In this document: piece after piece, positions 11,254 through 18,686 of the stretch
Position numbering within the stretch: position 1 is the first letter of the stretch
Layout: each line of letters opens with the position of its first letter
NCBI GenBank assembly: GCA_030145015.1
Contig: JAQYWI010000071.1
Span: 1 to 23,705 of the forward strand
Direction: 5' to 3'
Length of the DNA stretch: 23,705 nucleotides
Source of the DNA: Desulfobacterales bacterium
GTDB taxonomy: Bacteria > Desulfobacterota > Desulfobacteria > Desulfobacterales > JAHEIW01
Translations under genes and position numbers: made by a program
Notes under the pieces: model-generated
Databases searched by the model: none
Seen by the model: the letters and a program-made list of their open reading frames with translations, nothing else
What the model was told of the DNA's origin: nothing

Positions 11254-12234
11254 ATGGAAGACAAAAAACAGATGACCTGGAAAGAAGCCTTTTTTGCCAG
11301 CCCCGGCCCGGCCTCTCTTAAAAAAGCCGGCGTGTTGTCATTAAAAGGGCTGTGCATGGGATCGGCAGATGTGATCCCCGGTGTTTCCGGCGGCACCATT
11401 GCACTGATTACAGGAATCTACCAAAATCTGCTTGTGGCGCTTAAATCACTTGACGCCACAATGGTTAAAAAACTGCTGAATTTAGACTTCAAGGGCGCGC
11501 TGGCACACGCACATGTTCGTTTTCTGCTTCTCCTGTTTGCCGGAATCGGTATCGCTATTATCACTCTCGCCAGATTGATGAATTTTTTGCTGCACCATTA
11601 TCCTGTATTCACCTGGAGTCTTTTCTTCGGTCTTATTGCGGCATCAATCCTGGTGGTCAGCAGGCAGGTGGCAAACTGGACCCCCCGTACAGGCATCAGT
11701 CTGGTTGCCGGAACCGTTGTCGCTGCTTCGATTGTGAATCTTATGCCACTGGAAACTCCCGACGCGCACTGGTTTATTTTTCTGTGCGGCATCATCGCCA
11801 TTTGCGCCATGATCCTGCCGGGCATAAGCGGCGCTTTTATATTGCTCATTTTAGGCAAATATGAGTTTATCACCGCCACGTTGAAAAACCCCTTTTTGCC
11901 GCAGCATCTTATTATTATTTTCGTATTCTGCCTGGGATGCCTTATCGGGTTGTTAAGCTTTGCCAGATTGTTAAACTATTTACTGCAAAATTTTCATCAC
12001 CTTACACTGGCATTTTTAACCGGACTGATGGTCGGCTCGATGCCAAAAATCTGGCCGTGGAAGGAAATACTTCAAACAAAAATAATCCGTGGGAAGCCCC
12101 ACGTGCTCTGGGGCCCGAACATTATGCCGCAAACACTGGATTCTGAGGTCTACTTAGCGTTGGGTCTCGCAATTATCGGATTTATTGCGGTGTTAATAAT
12201 AGAAAGATTGGCCCGGGGAAAAGACAGTGCCTAA
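11254..12234 (+). CDS. DUF368 membrane protein, PopT-type undecaprenyl-phosphate translocase candidate
   Basis: 326 aa from the ATG at 11254, one base after the pcm stop. In-frame TTG (11221) and ATG (11230) starts would overlap pcm and lack better ribosome sites. The family motif GSADVIPGVSGGTIALITGIY appears near the N-terminus and a related ICAMILPGISGAFILLILGKY block about half-way, an internal duplication typical of the family. About eight or more hydrophobic segments are visible. DUF368 proteins (PopT) have been linked to recycling undecaprenyl phosphate across the cytoplasmic membrane. The family assignment is clear; the transport function here is inferred from the family. The stop codon lies inside the first copy of a TGCCTAAAA repeat tract. 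Confidence 0.9.
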   Translation: MEDKKQMTWKEAFFASPGPASLKKAGVLSLKGLCMGSADVIPGVSGGTIALITGIYQNLLVALKSLDATMVKKLLNLDFKGALAHAHVRFLLLLFAGIGIAIITLARLMNFLLHHYPVFTWSLFFGLIAASILVVSRQVANWTPRTGISLVAGTVVAASIVNLMPLETPDAHWFIFLCGIIAICAMILPGISGAFILLILGKYEFITATLKNPFLPQHLIIIFVFCLGCLIGLLSFARLLNYLLQNFHHLTLAFLTGLMVGSMPKIWPWKEILQTKIIRGKPHVLWGPNIMPQTLDSEVYLALGLAIIGFIAVLIIERLARGKDSA

Positions 12235-12403
12235 AATGCCTAAAATGAGCTAAAGTGCCTAAATTTATGGTGTCGCTGCGCTCCATCCTTTTTAATAAAA
12301 TGGATCGTTCGACCCAGAGGCTCTCGACGGGAGGCTCTCGACGGGCAGAATTCCACAACTTTAGGTACTTTAGATTACTTCCAACTTTAGTTCACTTTTT
12401 TTG
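12228..12403. repeat. Inverted short-period repeat (CCTAAA family) after the DUF368 gene
   Basis: Tandem units TGCCTAAAA, TGCCTAAAA, TGAGCTAAAG and TGCCTAAAT occupy 12228-12264 and include the TAA stop of the DUF368 gene. The reverse complement of the same theme returns at about 12353-12403. The best arms, 12247-12270 and 12353-12376, match at 19 of 24 positions when inverted. This would form a large imperfect hairpin between two convergent genes (DUF368 and LysR), so it could act as a terminator, but its periodic make-up suggests a repeat family. Confidence 0.75.
12317..12344. repeat. 14-bp tandem duplication inside the inverted repeat
   Basis: The 14-mer GAGGCTCTCGACGG occurs twice back to back (12317-12330 and 12331-12344) with no mismatch. 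It lies in the loop of the larger inverted CCTAAA-type repeat. No function is apparent; the unit length is twice the 7-nt period seen in neighbouring repeat tracts. Confidence 0.85.
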
Positions 12404-12414
12404 TAATCTATCTT

Positions 12415-13314
12415 CTATTTGCTTGAAAGCGCTTTCTCTAGAAATTGCACAAATGCCTGGCTCAATGGAGAGGGGCTGCGGTATCTGTGCCACGTCAGAT
12501 AAAAATTGCGTTTAAGATTCAGATCGTCCACTTCAAGGGCAACTAATTTGCCTGCTTGCAGATCTTCGGCTACCGCCAGCGTCGAAAGAATCGATATGCC
12601 GGCTCCGGTTTTAATCCCTTGACAGATTGCCTGAGTGCTTCCTAATTCGGCCATAATTTTTAAATCTTCAAGGCTGTGTCCCTGATCGCCGAGGCTTTGA
12701 TATAGTGATTTTAAGGTTCCGGAGCCACGTTCCCGCACGATGAAAGGTTCGTTAAGGAGCCGTTTTAAAGACACGCGTTTTTCACCGGCCCAGCGATGAT
12801 TTGCCGGGACGATAAGACGCATCTCGTCTTCAATTAATTTCTTTTGGACAATTTTTTTGGTTTCTGCTTTCGCACCGACAATTCCCAATTCTAAATTTCC
12901 ATTTAAAATACCTTCGATAATATTATCGGTATCCCCGATTTTTAAGGAAACGATTACATCCGGATACTGCTTTTTAAAATCACCAATCAGTTGAGGCATC
13001 AAATACGTCCCGGGTATCGTACTGCCGCCGATAACCAACCGTCCCCGTATTTTCCCTTTGAATTCTGCCAGGGCGGTCTCGGTTTCATCACGCAGGGCCA
13101 GCATTCTTTTCGCATACCCATATAACAGCTCACCGGCTTTGGTGGGAAGTGCTTCTTTGGAAAGACGATCAATCAATCGACAATCGAGATGGTCTTCCAG
13201 ATCCTTGATATGGCTGCTTATGGTGGGTTGGGAGAGATGAACGGCTTTTCCGGCTCTGGAAAAGCTTTTAAGCTCGATGACTTTGCAGAATATATTTAGC
13301 TGCCAAAGATCCAT
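12415..13314 (-). CDS. LysR-family transcriptional regulator, resembling the selenium-metabolism-associated group
   Basis: 299 aa. The N-terminal winged helix-turn-helix (about 1-60) contains the expected FSRAGKAVHLSQPTISSHIKDLE recognition region. A linker helix (60-88) follows, and a substrate-binding effector domain (about 90-295) begins RLVIGGSTIPGTYLMPQLIGDF. The wording of the HTH and linker (VIELKSFSRA, PTKAGELLYGYAKRML) resembles the CysB-like LysR group that accompanies selenium metabolism genes in anaerobes. No selenium gene is in the window, so that link is unproven. It follows coaD on the same strand after 59 nt containing a 13-bp palindrome that ends 13 nt before this ATG. No Shine-Dalgarno sequence is visible before the start. 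Confidence 0.88.
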   Translation of the reverse strand: MDLWQLNIFCKVIELKSFSRAGKAVHLSQPTISSHIKDLEDHLDCRLIDRLSKEALPTKAGELLYGYAKRMLALRDETETALAEFKGKIRGRLVIGGSTIPGTYLMPQLIGDFKKQYPDVIVSLKIGDTDNIIEGILNGNLELGIVGAKAETKKIVQKKLIEDEMRLIVPANHRWAGEKRVSLKRLLNEPFIVRERGSGTLKSLYQSLGDQGHSLEDLKIMAELGSTQAICQGIKTGAGISILSTLAVAEDLQAGKLVALEVDDLNLKRNFYLTWHRYRSPSPLSQAFVQFLEKALSSK

Positions 13315-13327
13315 CGGATAGTAATTG

Positions 13328-13358
13328 GCCTAATTGAGCGAAATTCGCTCAATTAGGC
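13328..13358. repeat. Perfect 13-bp palindrome between coaD and the LysR gene
   Basis: GCCTAATTGAGCG (13328-13340) and CGCTCAATTAGGC (13346-13358) pair perfectly around a 5-nt AAATT loop. In the direction of the flanking minus-strand genes no U-tract follows, so it is not a textbook terminator for coaD. It ends 13 nt before the LysR start and could be an operator for autoregulation or an mRNA hairpin. On its other side it abuts a heptamer tract. Confidence 0.8.
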
Positions 13359-13386
13359 GTTAATTGTTATTTGTTATTCGTTATTG
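13359..13386. repeat. GTTATTN heptamer tract running into the 3' end of coaD
   Basis: Four in-phase heptamers, GTTAATT, GTTATTT, GTTATTC and GTTATTG, occupy 13359-13386 on the plus strand. The coaD stop (13374-13376 on the minus strand) and its last codons lie inside the tract, so the Asn/Ser-rich end of CoaD (SNSNNE) is partly repeat-encoded. Confidence 0.75.
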
Positions 13387-13883
13387 GAATTTGACAATTG
13401 ATGATCGCCAAATTTCTCTATCAGCTTCTTTTGCACCAAGGGCGGAACCATACCCTCGATATTCCCGCCGAACTGAATGGCTTCTTTTATAATGGAAGAA
13501 CTGGTATATATCCACCGCAGACCGGTCATCAGAAACACAGTCTCGACCTCGCGATTCAGCCGCCGATTCATCAATGCCATCTGGAATTCATATTCAAAAT
13601 CAGACATGGCGCGCAGTCCCCGAAGAATAGCATGGGCTTTTCTATCAGCCGCATAATCCACCAGCAGGCCGTCAAAGCTGTCAATTTCAATATTTTTAAA
13701 CTTCTTCATACAGTCTTTGAGCATCTCCAGGCGTTCTTCGAGGGTAAAAAGATTGTTTTTGCCAGGATTATGAAGGATCGAAACAATGATTTTATCAAAT
13801 AACTTTAACCCTCTTTCAATTATATCAATATGGCCGTTGGTAACAGGATCAAATGAACCGGGATAAATGGCAACTCTTGGCAT
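13374..13883 (-). CDS. coaD: Phosphopantetheine adenylyltransferase
   Basis: 169 aa. The nucleotidyltransferase motif GSFDPVTNGH (9-18, with TxGH-type His18), the RGLRAMSDFEYEFQMALMNR block (88-107) and the second phosphate-binding segment TSSSIIKE (127-134) are all present. The enzyme adenylates 4'-phosphopantetheine to dephospho-CoA, the penultimate step of CoA synthesis. It follows rsmD by 79 nt on the same strand, a very common bacterial pairing. An AAGGA site lies about 11 nt before the ATG. The last few residues (SNSNNE) fall in a heptamer repeat and differ in composition from the rest. Confidence 0.96.
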   Translation of the reverse strand: MPRVAIYPGSFDPVTNGHIDIIERGLKLFDKIIVSILHNPGKNNLFTLEERLEMLKDCMKKFKNIEIDSFDGLLVDYAADRKAHAILRGLRAMSDFEYEFQMALMNRRLNREVETVFLMTGLRWIYTSSSIIKEAIQFGGNIEGMVPPLVQKKLIEKFGDHQLSNSNNE

Positions 13884-13962
13884 TGTATTAGCAGTCCTTT
13901 TTTAGGGTTCTCATTTTCATATTTAATAAAAAATAATAATGAGAGGAATAGAAAAAATAAAT

Positions 13963-14523
13963 TCATACCATATAAATTAAAAAAGAGACAAGCGTTTTTC
14001 CGTATCTTCTCTGGTCGGAAATTTTAAAATTTTGATCATTCACTGAAATCGGTTCCCGGGGTGAATGTTCGATCGCAACACGCGCGCCGTTCTCCAGACA
14101 TCGGCTTTTACCAAGATTTGATAATGTCAGTTGAATCATATCCTTATTGTATGGCGGATCGATGAAGACGAGATTAAACGCCGCAGGAAAGGAGCAGATA
14201 ATACTTAAATTCTTTAGGATGTTCCATTTAATGATGTTCGCCCTGCTTTCAAGCGAGCACATTTTAATATTTTTCGCTAAAGCCGTCAAAGCCGTTTTAT
14301 CATTATCTGTAAATACAACCGATTCGGCCCCCCGGCTTAGCGCTTCAATACCCATAGCACCGGTGCCGGCAAATAAATCTAAAACCAGCGCGCCTCGAAC
14401 GCTGGCGCCTATAATATTAAAAATGGACTCGCGCACTCGATCGGCAGTCGGCCGGGTTTGGATGCCGGGTACCGTAACAAGTTTTCTGCCCTTTAACTCC
14501 CCAGCGATAATCCGCAAGGTCAT
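13963..14523 (-). CDS. rsmD: 16S rRNA (guanine966-N2)-methyltransferase RsmD
   Basis: 186 aa. The N-terminus MTLRIIAGELKGRKL and TRPTADRVRESIFNII segment are characteristic of the family. SAM-binding motif I is LDLFAGTGAMGIEALSRGA (48-66) and the N-methyltransferase catalytic motif is DPPY (122-125). It methylates G966 (E. coli numbering) of 16S rRNA in the 30S head. A GGTG-type ribosome site lies just upstream of the ATG. The gene heads the rsmD-coaD pair and is preceded by a 307-nt spacer filled with short-period repeats. Confidence 0.95.
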   Translation of the reverse strand: MTLRIIAGELKGRKLVTVPGIQTRPTADRVRESIFNIIGASVRGALVLDLFAGTGAMGIEALSRGAESVVFTDNDKTALTALAKNIKMCSLESRANIIKWNILKNLSIICSFPAAFNLVFIDPPYNKDMIQLTLSNLGKSRCLENGARVAIEHSPREPISVNDQNFKISDQRRYGKTLVSFLIYMV

Positions 14524-14618
14524 TTGTCACCTGATTTATTATATTATTATGAATTGTAAAAAATTATCTATTTTGGAATAGCAAACTGCAGGTAATTTAT
14601 AAGATGTTCGCTGACAGC

Positions 14619-14646
14619 GGCTGAAAGCTCAAGGCTGAAGGCTGAA
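14619..14646. repeat. GGCTGAA heptamer tract
   Basis: Four in-phase heptamers occupy 14619-14646: GGCTGAA, AGCTCAA, GGCTGAA and GGCTGAA. Unlike neighbouring tracts, no inverted partner is seen nearby. It lies in the ntrX-rsmD spacer. Confidence 0.8.
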
Positions 14647-14685
14647 AGTAAAAATTACTATGGTTTCAGTGTTTACGCCGGTTCT

Positions 14686-14758
14686 CGAGGACGAGTACGA
14701 GCGCGAGGACGATATTTTTCTCCTTATTTTACTCGTCCTCGTACTCGTCCTCGTCCTC
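14686..14758. repeat. CGAGGA hexamer inverted repeat (long hairpin)
   Basis: The left arm (14686-14712) is built of CGAGGA, CGAGTA, CGAGCG and CGAGGA hexamers. The right arm (14732-14758) is the same theme inverted (CTCGTC, CTCGTA units). Arms of 27 bp pair with only about three mismatches around a T-rich loop (14713-14731). It lies 73 nt downstream of the ntrX stop and could end that transcript, but the periodicity points to a repeat element. Confidence 0.8.
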
Positions 14759-14830
14759 GGGTGCTTTCCAATAATACACCTGACACCTAAAATAAATGTG
14801 AGTTTTGCAAATTACTTGCGGGACCCAACG

Positions 14831-16189
14831 CTAGCTGAGGCTCTTGATCTTCTTGTGCAGATAACTCCTCCCCACCTTAATCGACTTAGCGGTTTTTGTG
14901 ATATTGTTCTCGTTTTGTAATAGTTTTCTTTTAATAAATTCTTTTTCAAACGCTTTGCGGGCTTCTTTAAAATTATTAATTTTCATAAGCCGGGAGGCCG
15001 CCGAAAATGTATCTTCATGGTAAGCACCCGGTCGATATGAATCCGGCATATCGGCTGCGTCAATAATATCTTTATCAACCATGATCGCCAGCCGTTCTAC
15101 AAGATTCCTGAGCTCCCGGACGTTTCCGGGCCAGGTATAACTGCTCAACAGGCTGATCGCCGACGGGCTCATCGTTTTGCGCTTACTTCGATTCTGAACG
15201 GCAAATTCCTCTAAAAATACCTCGACCAGTATGGGAATATCTTCAATTCTTTCTCTTAACGGAGCCACTTCAATCGGAATCACATTTAAGCGATAATACA
15301 GATCTTCTCTGAAGCTTCCCCTTTCTATTTCCTTTTCAAGATTTTTATTGGTGGTTGCGATGATTCTTACATTGACACTGATCGGTCGGCTTCCGCCTAC
15401 CGGTTGGATCTTTTGTTCCTGGAGCACGCGTAATATTTTTGCCTGCGAACTTAGGCTCATGTCCCCGATTTCATCCAGAAATATCGTTCCGTAGTCGGCC
15501 AATTCAAATTTGCCGACTTTCTTTGCAGTTGCACCGGAAAAAGAGCCTTTTTCATGCCCGAACATTTCGCTCTCGATGTGTTCGTCCGGTATTGCAGCAC
15601 AGCTGACATCAATAAGCGGTTTATCCGCCCGGGGACTTAACTGGTGGATCGTGCGGGCCACAAGTTCCTTGCCGGTGCCGTTTTCTCCGCTAATGAGTAT
15701 CCAGGTATCCGACGGAGCCGCAATCTCAATATTCTTCCTTAAGTCTGCAGTCCTTTCAGAATTTCCGTCGATGGAATTTTTTTCTAAGGTTTTGGTACGA
15801 AGATATTTATTTTCTTCTTCAAGACGTCTGAAATTCAACGCATTGTTAATGGTTAAAATAATCTTATCAATGGAAAGCGGCTTTTCGACCAAATCAAAGG
15901 CGCCCAGCTTGGTGGCTTTGACAGCCGTTTCGATCGTTCCGTGGCCGGTAATAATGATGACCTGAATATGGGGATGGTATTTTTTGATTTCCTTAAGGGT
16001 TTCAATTCCATCCAGTCCCGGCATCCAGATGTCTAGTAAAACAAGATCCGGTGAATCCGAATCAATGACTTTTAACGCATCGTGGCCATTGAAGGCCGTT
16101 GAAACCGTATAGCCCTCATCGGAAAGCAGCCCGCTTAAAGACTGAACGATCGAGGGCTCATCATCGACAATTAAAACAGTTGGAAACAT
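14831..16189 (-). CDS. NtrX-like sigma-54-dependent response regulator
   Basis: 452 aa. The receiver domain (1-120) has phospho-acceptor Asp53 in VLLDIWMPG and the conserved Lys103. The AAA+ domain (about 143-370) has Walker A GENGTGKE (168-175), a sigma-54 contact loop reading GSFSGA (215-220) instead of GAFTGA, Walker B TIFLDEIG (235-242) and arginine-finger region REDLYYRL (294-301). A Fis-type HTH (NNITKTAKSIKVGRSYLHKKI) closes the protein. It should be phosphorylated by the adjacent NtrY-like kinase and activate sigma-54 promoters. An AAGGAG site is 6 nt before the ATG. A 229-nt spacer holding an inverted heptamer repeat separates it from the kinase gene, so expression as one message is not certain. 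Confidence 0.93.
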   Translation of the reverse strand: MFPTVLIVDDEPSIVQSLSGLLSDEGYTVSTAFNGHDALKVIDSDSPDLVLLDIWMPGLDGIETLKEIKKYHPHIQVIIITGHGTIETAVKATKLGAFDLVEKPLSIDKIILTINNALNFRRLEEENKYLRTKTLEKNSIDGNSERTADLRKNIEIAAPSDTWILISGENGTGKELVARTIHQLSPRADKPLIDVSCAAIPDEHIESEMFGHEKGSFSGATAKKVGKFELADYGTIFLDEIGDMSLSSQAKILRVLQEQKIQPVGGSRPISVNVRIIATTNKNLEKEIERGSFREDLYYRLNVIPIEVAPLRERIEDIPILVEVFLEEFAVQNRSKRKTMSPSAISLLSSYTWPGNVRELRNLVERLAIMVDKDIIDAADMPDSYRPGAYHEDTFSAASRLMKINNFKEARKAFEKEFIKRKLLQNENNITKTAKSIKVGRSYLHKKIKSLS

Positions 16190-16268
16190 AAACGGCTCCT
16201 TTTAGTAACTGTTCGAGTCAATCATTAAAAATCATTTATTAATATATGAAGTGCTTACATTGTATGTC

Positions 16269-16410
16269 AGTTGTTAGTTGCCGGTCGTCCGTTGTATAAT
16301 TGCCTTGGTAGCGTATGGATGTATTCAATAAACTTTAAGGTTTTTAGGCGAATTTATATTTAATTAGATCCCGGAACCCATTCACCACGGACAACGGTCA
16401 ACTTACAACT
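16269..16410. repeat. Inverted heptamer repeat between the kinase and regulator genes
   Basis: The left arm (16269-16294) and right arm (16385-16410) match at 21 of 26 positions when inverted. Both are built from 7-nt units of the type AGTTGTT, AGTTGCC, CGTTGTC. The arms enclose about 90 nt of AT-rich sequence. The right arm begins 9 nt past the NtrY-like stop codon, so the structure lies at the 3' end of that gene in the transcript. Confidence 0.75.
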
Positions 16411-16418
16411 AACTTGAT

Positions 16419-18650
16419 CTACACGGGCAACTCAATCACGAATTTAGCACCCCGGGGCGTGTTATCCTGTACGTTAATCATCCCATTGTGATCCGCTATA
16501 ATGGTATTTACAATCGTAAGCCCAAGACCCATTCCGGTTTTCTTTGTTGAAAAATTCGGCTGAAACAGCCGGGTCTTATCTTCATTGGAAATACCCGGGC
16601 CGTCATCGGCAACCTCCATCCGAACCTTTTTTAATATAGGGTCGTGGGTCACACCGATCGTGATGTTTCCGGTGCCCTTTAGTGCACCAATGGCATTGTC
16701 AATCAGGTTTAGCAGCGCCTGCTTCATCTGTTGTCGATCGAGGTTGAGAATCGGGATGTCGCTGGTATTGTTTATTTTAAAATTGATCCGCGAGTGGCCT
16801 TCCCGATAGAGCGCTAATGTTTCTTCAACGACCGGCATCAAATGGCAGGGTAATGGATTTGCGCTTGGAAACCGTGCGAAGGACGAAAATTCATTCACCA
16901 GATTGCGAATCAATTCCACCTGACTGATGATGGTCTCGGTGCACTCTTCAAAAATTGTATCATCCACGAACTGAGCGTATTTTCGTTTCAGCCGCTGGGC
17001 GGAAAGGGCTATGGGGGTTAACGGGTTTTTAACCTCATGCGCGATTCGCCGCGCGACTTCGCGCCAGGCGGCCATTCGTTGCCCTTTTTCCAGTTCGGTT
17101 AGATCATCAAACACCATAAGGGTTCCCATGTGTTTCCCGGCGTCGTCTTTGAGCGCATTTACGGAAATCAGAAAGCTGCGCGGTCTTCCCTCGATGGTAA
17201 GCTTTAGCGGCAATTCAATCGTGTCTCCGCGTGATACCGGCAGGCTGTCCATAATGTCATTGGCCAGCTCCAAAAATTGCCCGGTTAACAAATGTTTAAT
17301 GCTTTTGTTCAGTATTTGCTCGGATTTTAGATTAAGCATCTTTTCGGCCGATTTGTTCATGGTCGAAATAATGCCCTTGGCATCCAGGGTGACGACACCG
17401 GCAGAAACACTCTTTAGCACGATTTCCATAAATCGCCGTTTTTCTTCGATTTCAATATTCTGATGGCGAAGCATGCGGGCGGAAAGTTCCAGTTGCCCGC
17501 GGCTGGTCCGAAGGTCCTTTGTCATTTGATTAAAGGAGTTAACCAGGCTTCCAAATTCATCATCGCCCAATGGATTGATCGAATAGCTGAGGTCACCGTC
17601 GGCCACCCGGCGGGTTCCCTCGGCCAACTCCTTGATCGGAAGGCTGATCGATCTAGCCATAAAAAAGCCAAACCAAATGGCGCAAAACAAAACCAGCAGG
17701 GCGACAATAGAAAGCGATATATAATAGGTAATCTGAATCGGCTTTTTGAGCAGCTTAATTTGCTGGTATTCGCTAAAGCCTCTTCGAATAAATTGCAGAT
17801 TTTCTGAAAGGTCCGGTGCAATCAGAATCGTGGCCACGACAAAGCCTAAAGCCTCCCCGGGTTGGACCGCAAAGGGAACGGTCCCGATGGTTTTAACAAA
17901 TTCGCCGGATGGAATCGTTTGCGAAATAGATCGGACCCCGTCGGACGGCAATTCTTTCTGAAAATCCTCTGCCGAAATAATCCCGAAATATTCGTTTTCA
18001 AGTTTGGGATCCAGGGCAAACATCAGGCGCTCTGAAGTCGGGGCATACACCTCTAACGCATCCAGGTTATATTCCCGTTGCACGATCCGAATGTATTGCA
18101 ATAAGGCTTCTTGATTTTTGGAATCCAGCAGATTTCTTGTCTTTAGCTGATATGCTATCCTCTCTAACAGAAACCGGTTGTTCTCTTCTGCGCGGCTATA
18201 TATGCGCCCGCCAACCCATAATGAATTTTCAAGTGCCTGTTCGACCGGCACATTAAACCAGAACTCAATACTGGAAGTAATGAAATTAATGGAAAAGAAA
18301 AATAAGACGATCGTCGGTAAAAGCGTAAGCGATACAAAGGCAATCACAAGCTTGGTCCGGATTTTTGAACCCAACACATTTCGTCTGCGATCATAGATGA
18401 GTTTTACCAGGTTCCGGAATACAAGGTAGATCATTAAGACGAGCAACAGCAAATTGATGTTGATCAAAATAAACATCAAAACAGTGTTGGAGACGGCAAT
18501 ATCAGCTCCGAAATTGATGATCCGGCTTTCAACAAAGGTCATAAGGGCAACCACAAACAGAATTCCAAAAATGAGAATCAATTCGCGTTTGCGCCTTTTT
18601 CTTTCTTTTTTCGAGAGCAAAGATTTTCTTTTACGTTTGGATCGTATCAT
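16419..18650 (-). CDS. NtrY-like membrane sensor histidine kinase
   Basis: 743 aa. A very basic N-terminus is followed by membrane segments at about 23-41, 57-79 and 101-123, an extracytoplasmic sensor region (about 125-305), another membrane segment (about 308-332) and a HAMP domain (332-385). A PAS domain (about 405-515), HisKA with phospho-acceptor His538 in RRIAHEVKNPLTPI, and an ATPase domain with N-box NLIDNAIGAL, DDGPGIS and GMGLGLTIV follow. This is the NtrY architecture. In other bacteria NtrYX-type systems respond to nitrogen or redox state; the signal here is unknown. It lies 36 nt after the DUF4390 gene and upstream of the NtrX-like gene on the same strand. Confidence 0.94.
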   Translation of the reverse strand: MIRSKRKRKSLLSKKERKRRKRELILIFGILFVVALMTFVESRIINFGADIAVSNTVLMFILININLLLLVLMIYLVFRNLVKLIYDRRRNVLGSKIRTKLVIAFVSLTLLPTIVLFFFSINFITSSIEFWFNVPVEQALENSLWVGGRIYSRAEENNRFLLERIAYQLKTRNLLDSKNQEALLQYIRIVQREYNLDALEVYAPTSERLMFALDPKLENEYFGIISAEDFQKELPSDGVRSISQTIPSGEFVKTIGTVPFAVQPGEALGFVVATILIAPDLSENLQFIRRGFSEYQQIKLLKKPIQITYYISLSIVALLVLFCAIWFGFFMARSISLPIKELAEGTRRVADGDLSYSINPLGDDEFGSLVNSFNQMTKDLRTSRGQLELSARMLRHQNIEIEEKRRFMEIVLKSVSAGVVTLDAKGIISTMNKSAEKMLNLKSEQILNKSIKHLLTGQFLELANDIMDSLPVSRGDTIELPLKLTIEGRPRSFLISVNALKDDAGKHMGTLMVFDDLTELEKGQRMAAWREVARRIAHEVKNPLTPIALSAQRLKRKYAQFVDDTIFEECTETIISQVELIRNLVNEFSSFARFPSANPLPCHLMPVVEETLALYREGHSRINFKINNTSDIPILNLDRQQMKQALLNLIDNAIGALKGTGNITIGVTHDPILKKVRMEVADDGPGISNEDKTRLFQPNFSTKKTGMGLGLTIVNTIIADHNGMINVQDNTPRGAKFVIELPV

Positions 18651-18686
18651 AACATCTGTGGTGGGCTGATAACCGACAGGCTGTTA

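Larger units (their letters stand above)
14524..14830. other. 307-nt spacer between ntrX and rsmD: repeats only
   Basis: No credible gene lies here. The spacer holds a GGCTGAA heptamer tract (14619-14646) and a hexamer-based inverted repeat (14686-14758), described separately. A plus-strand reading frame through it encodes only Glu/Asp- and Leu/Val-rich repeats created by the hairpin and is discounted. A promoter for rsmD on the minus strand would be expected between 14524 and about 14610, but none could be picked with confidence. Confidence 0.6.

Noticed and set aside
13884..13962. TCTCATT/AATGAGA inverted repeat between rsmD and coaD
   Set aside because: Only 7 bp with a 22-nt AT-rich loop; expected by chance in such AT-rich sequence and not convincing as a terminator.
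14660..14920. Plus-strand reading frame of 86 codons rich in Glu/Asp and Leu/Val
   Set aside because: Its composition is produced by the CGAGGA hairpin repeat, it has no ribosome site and it runs into the 3' end of the NtrX-like gene on the other strand.
12228..16410. CRISPR array
   Set aside because: The repeat units are 6-9 nt, degenerate, contiguous and without uniform spacers; no cas gene is present.
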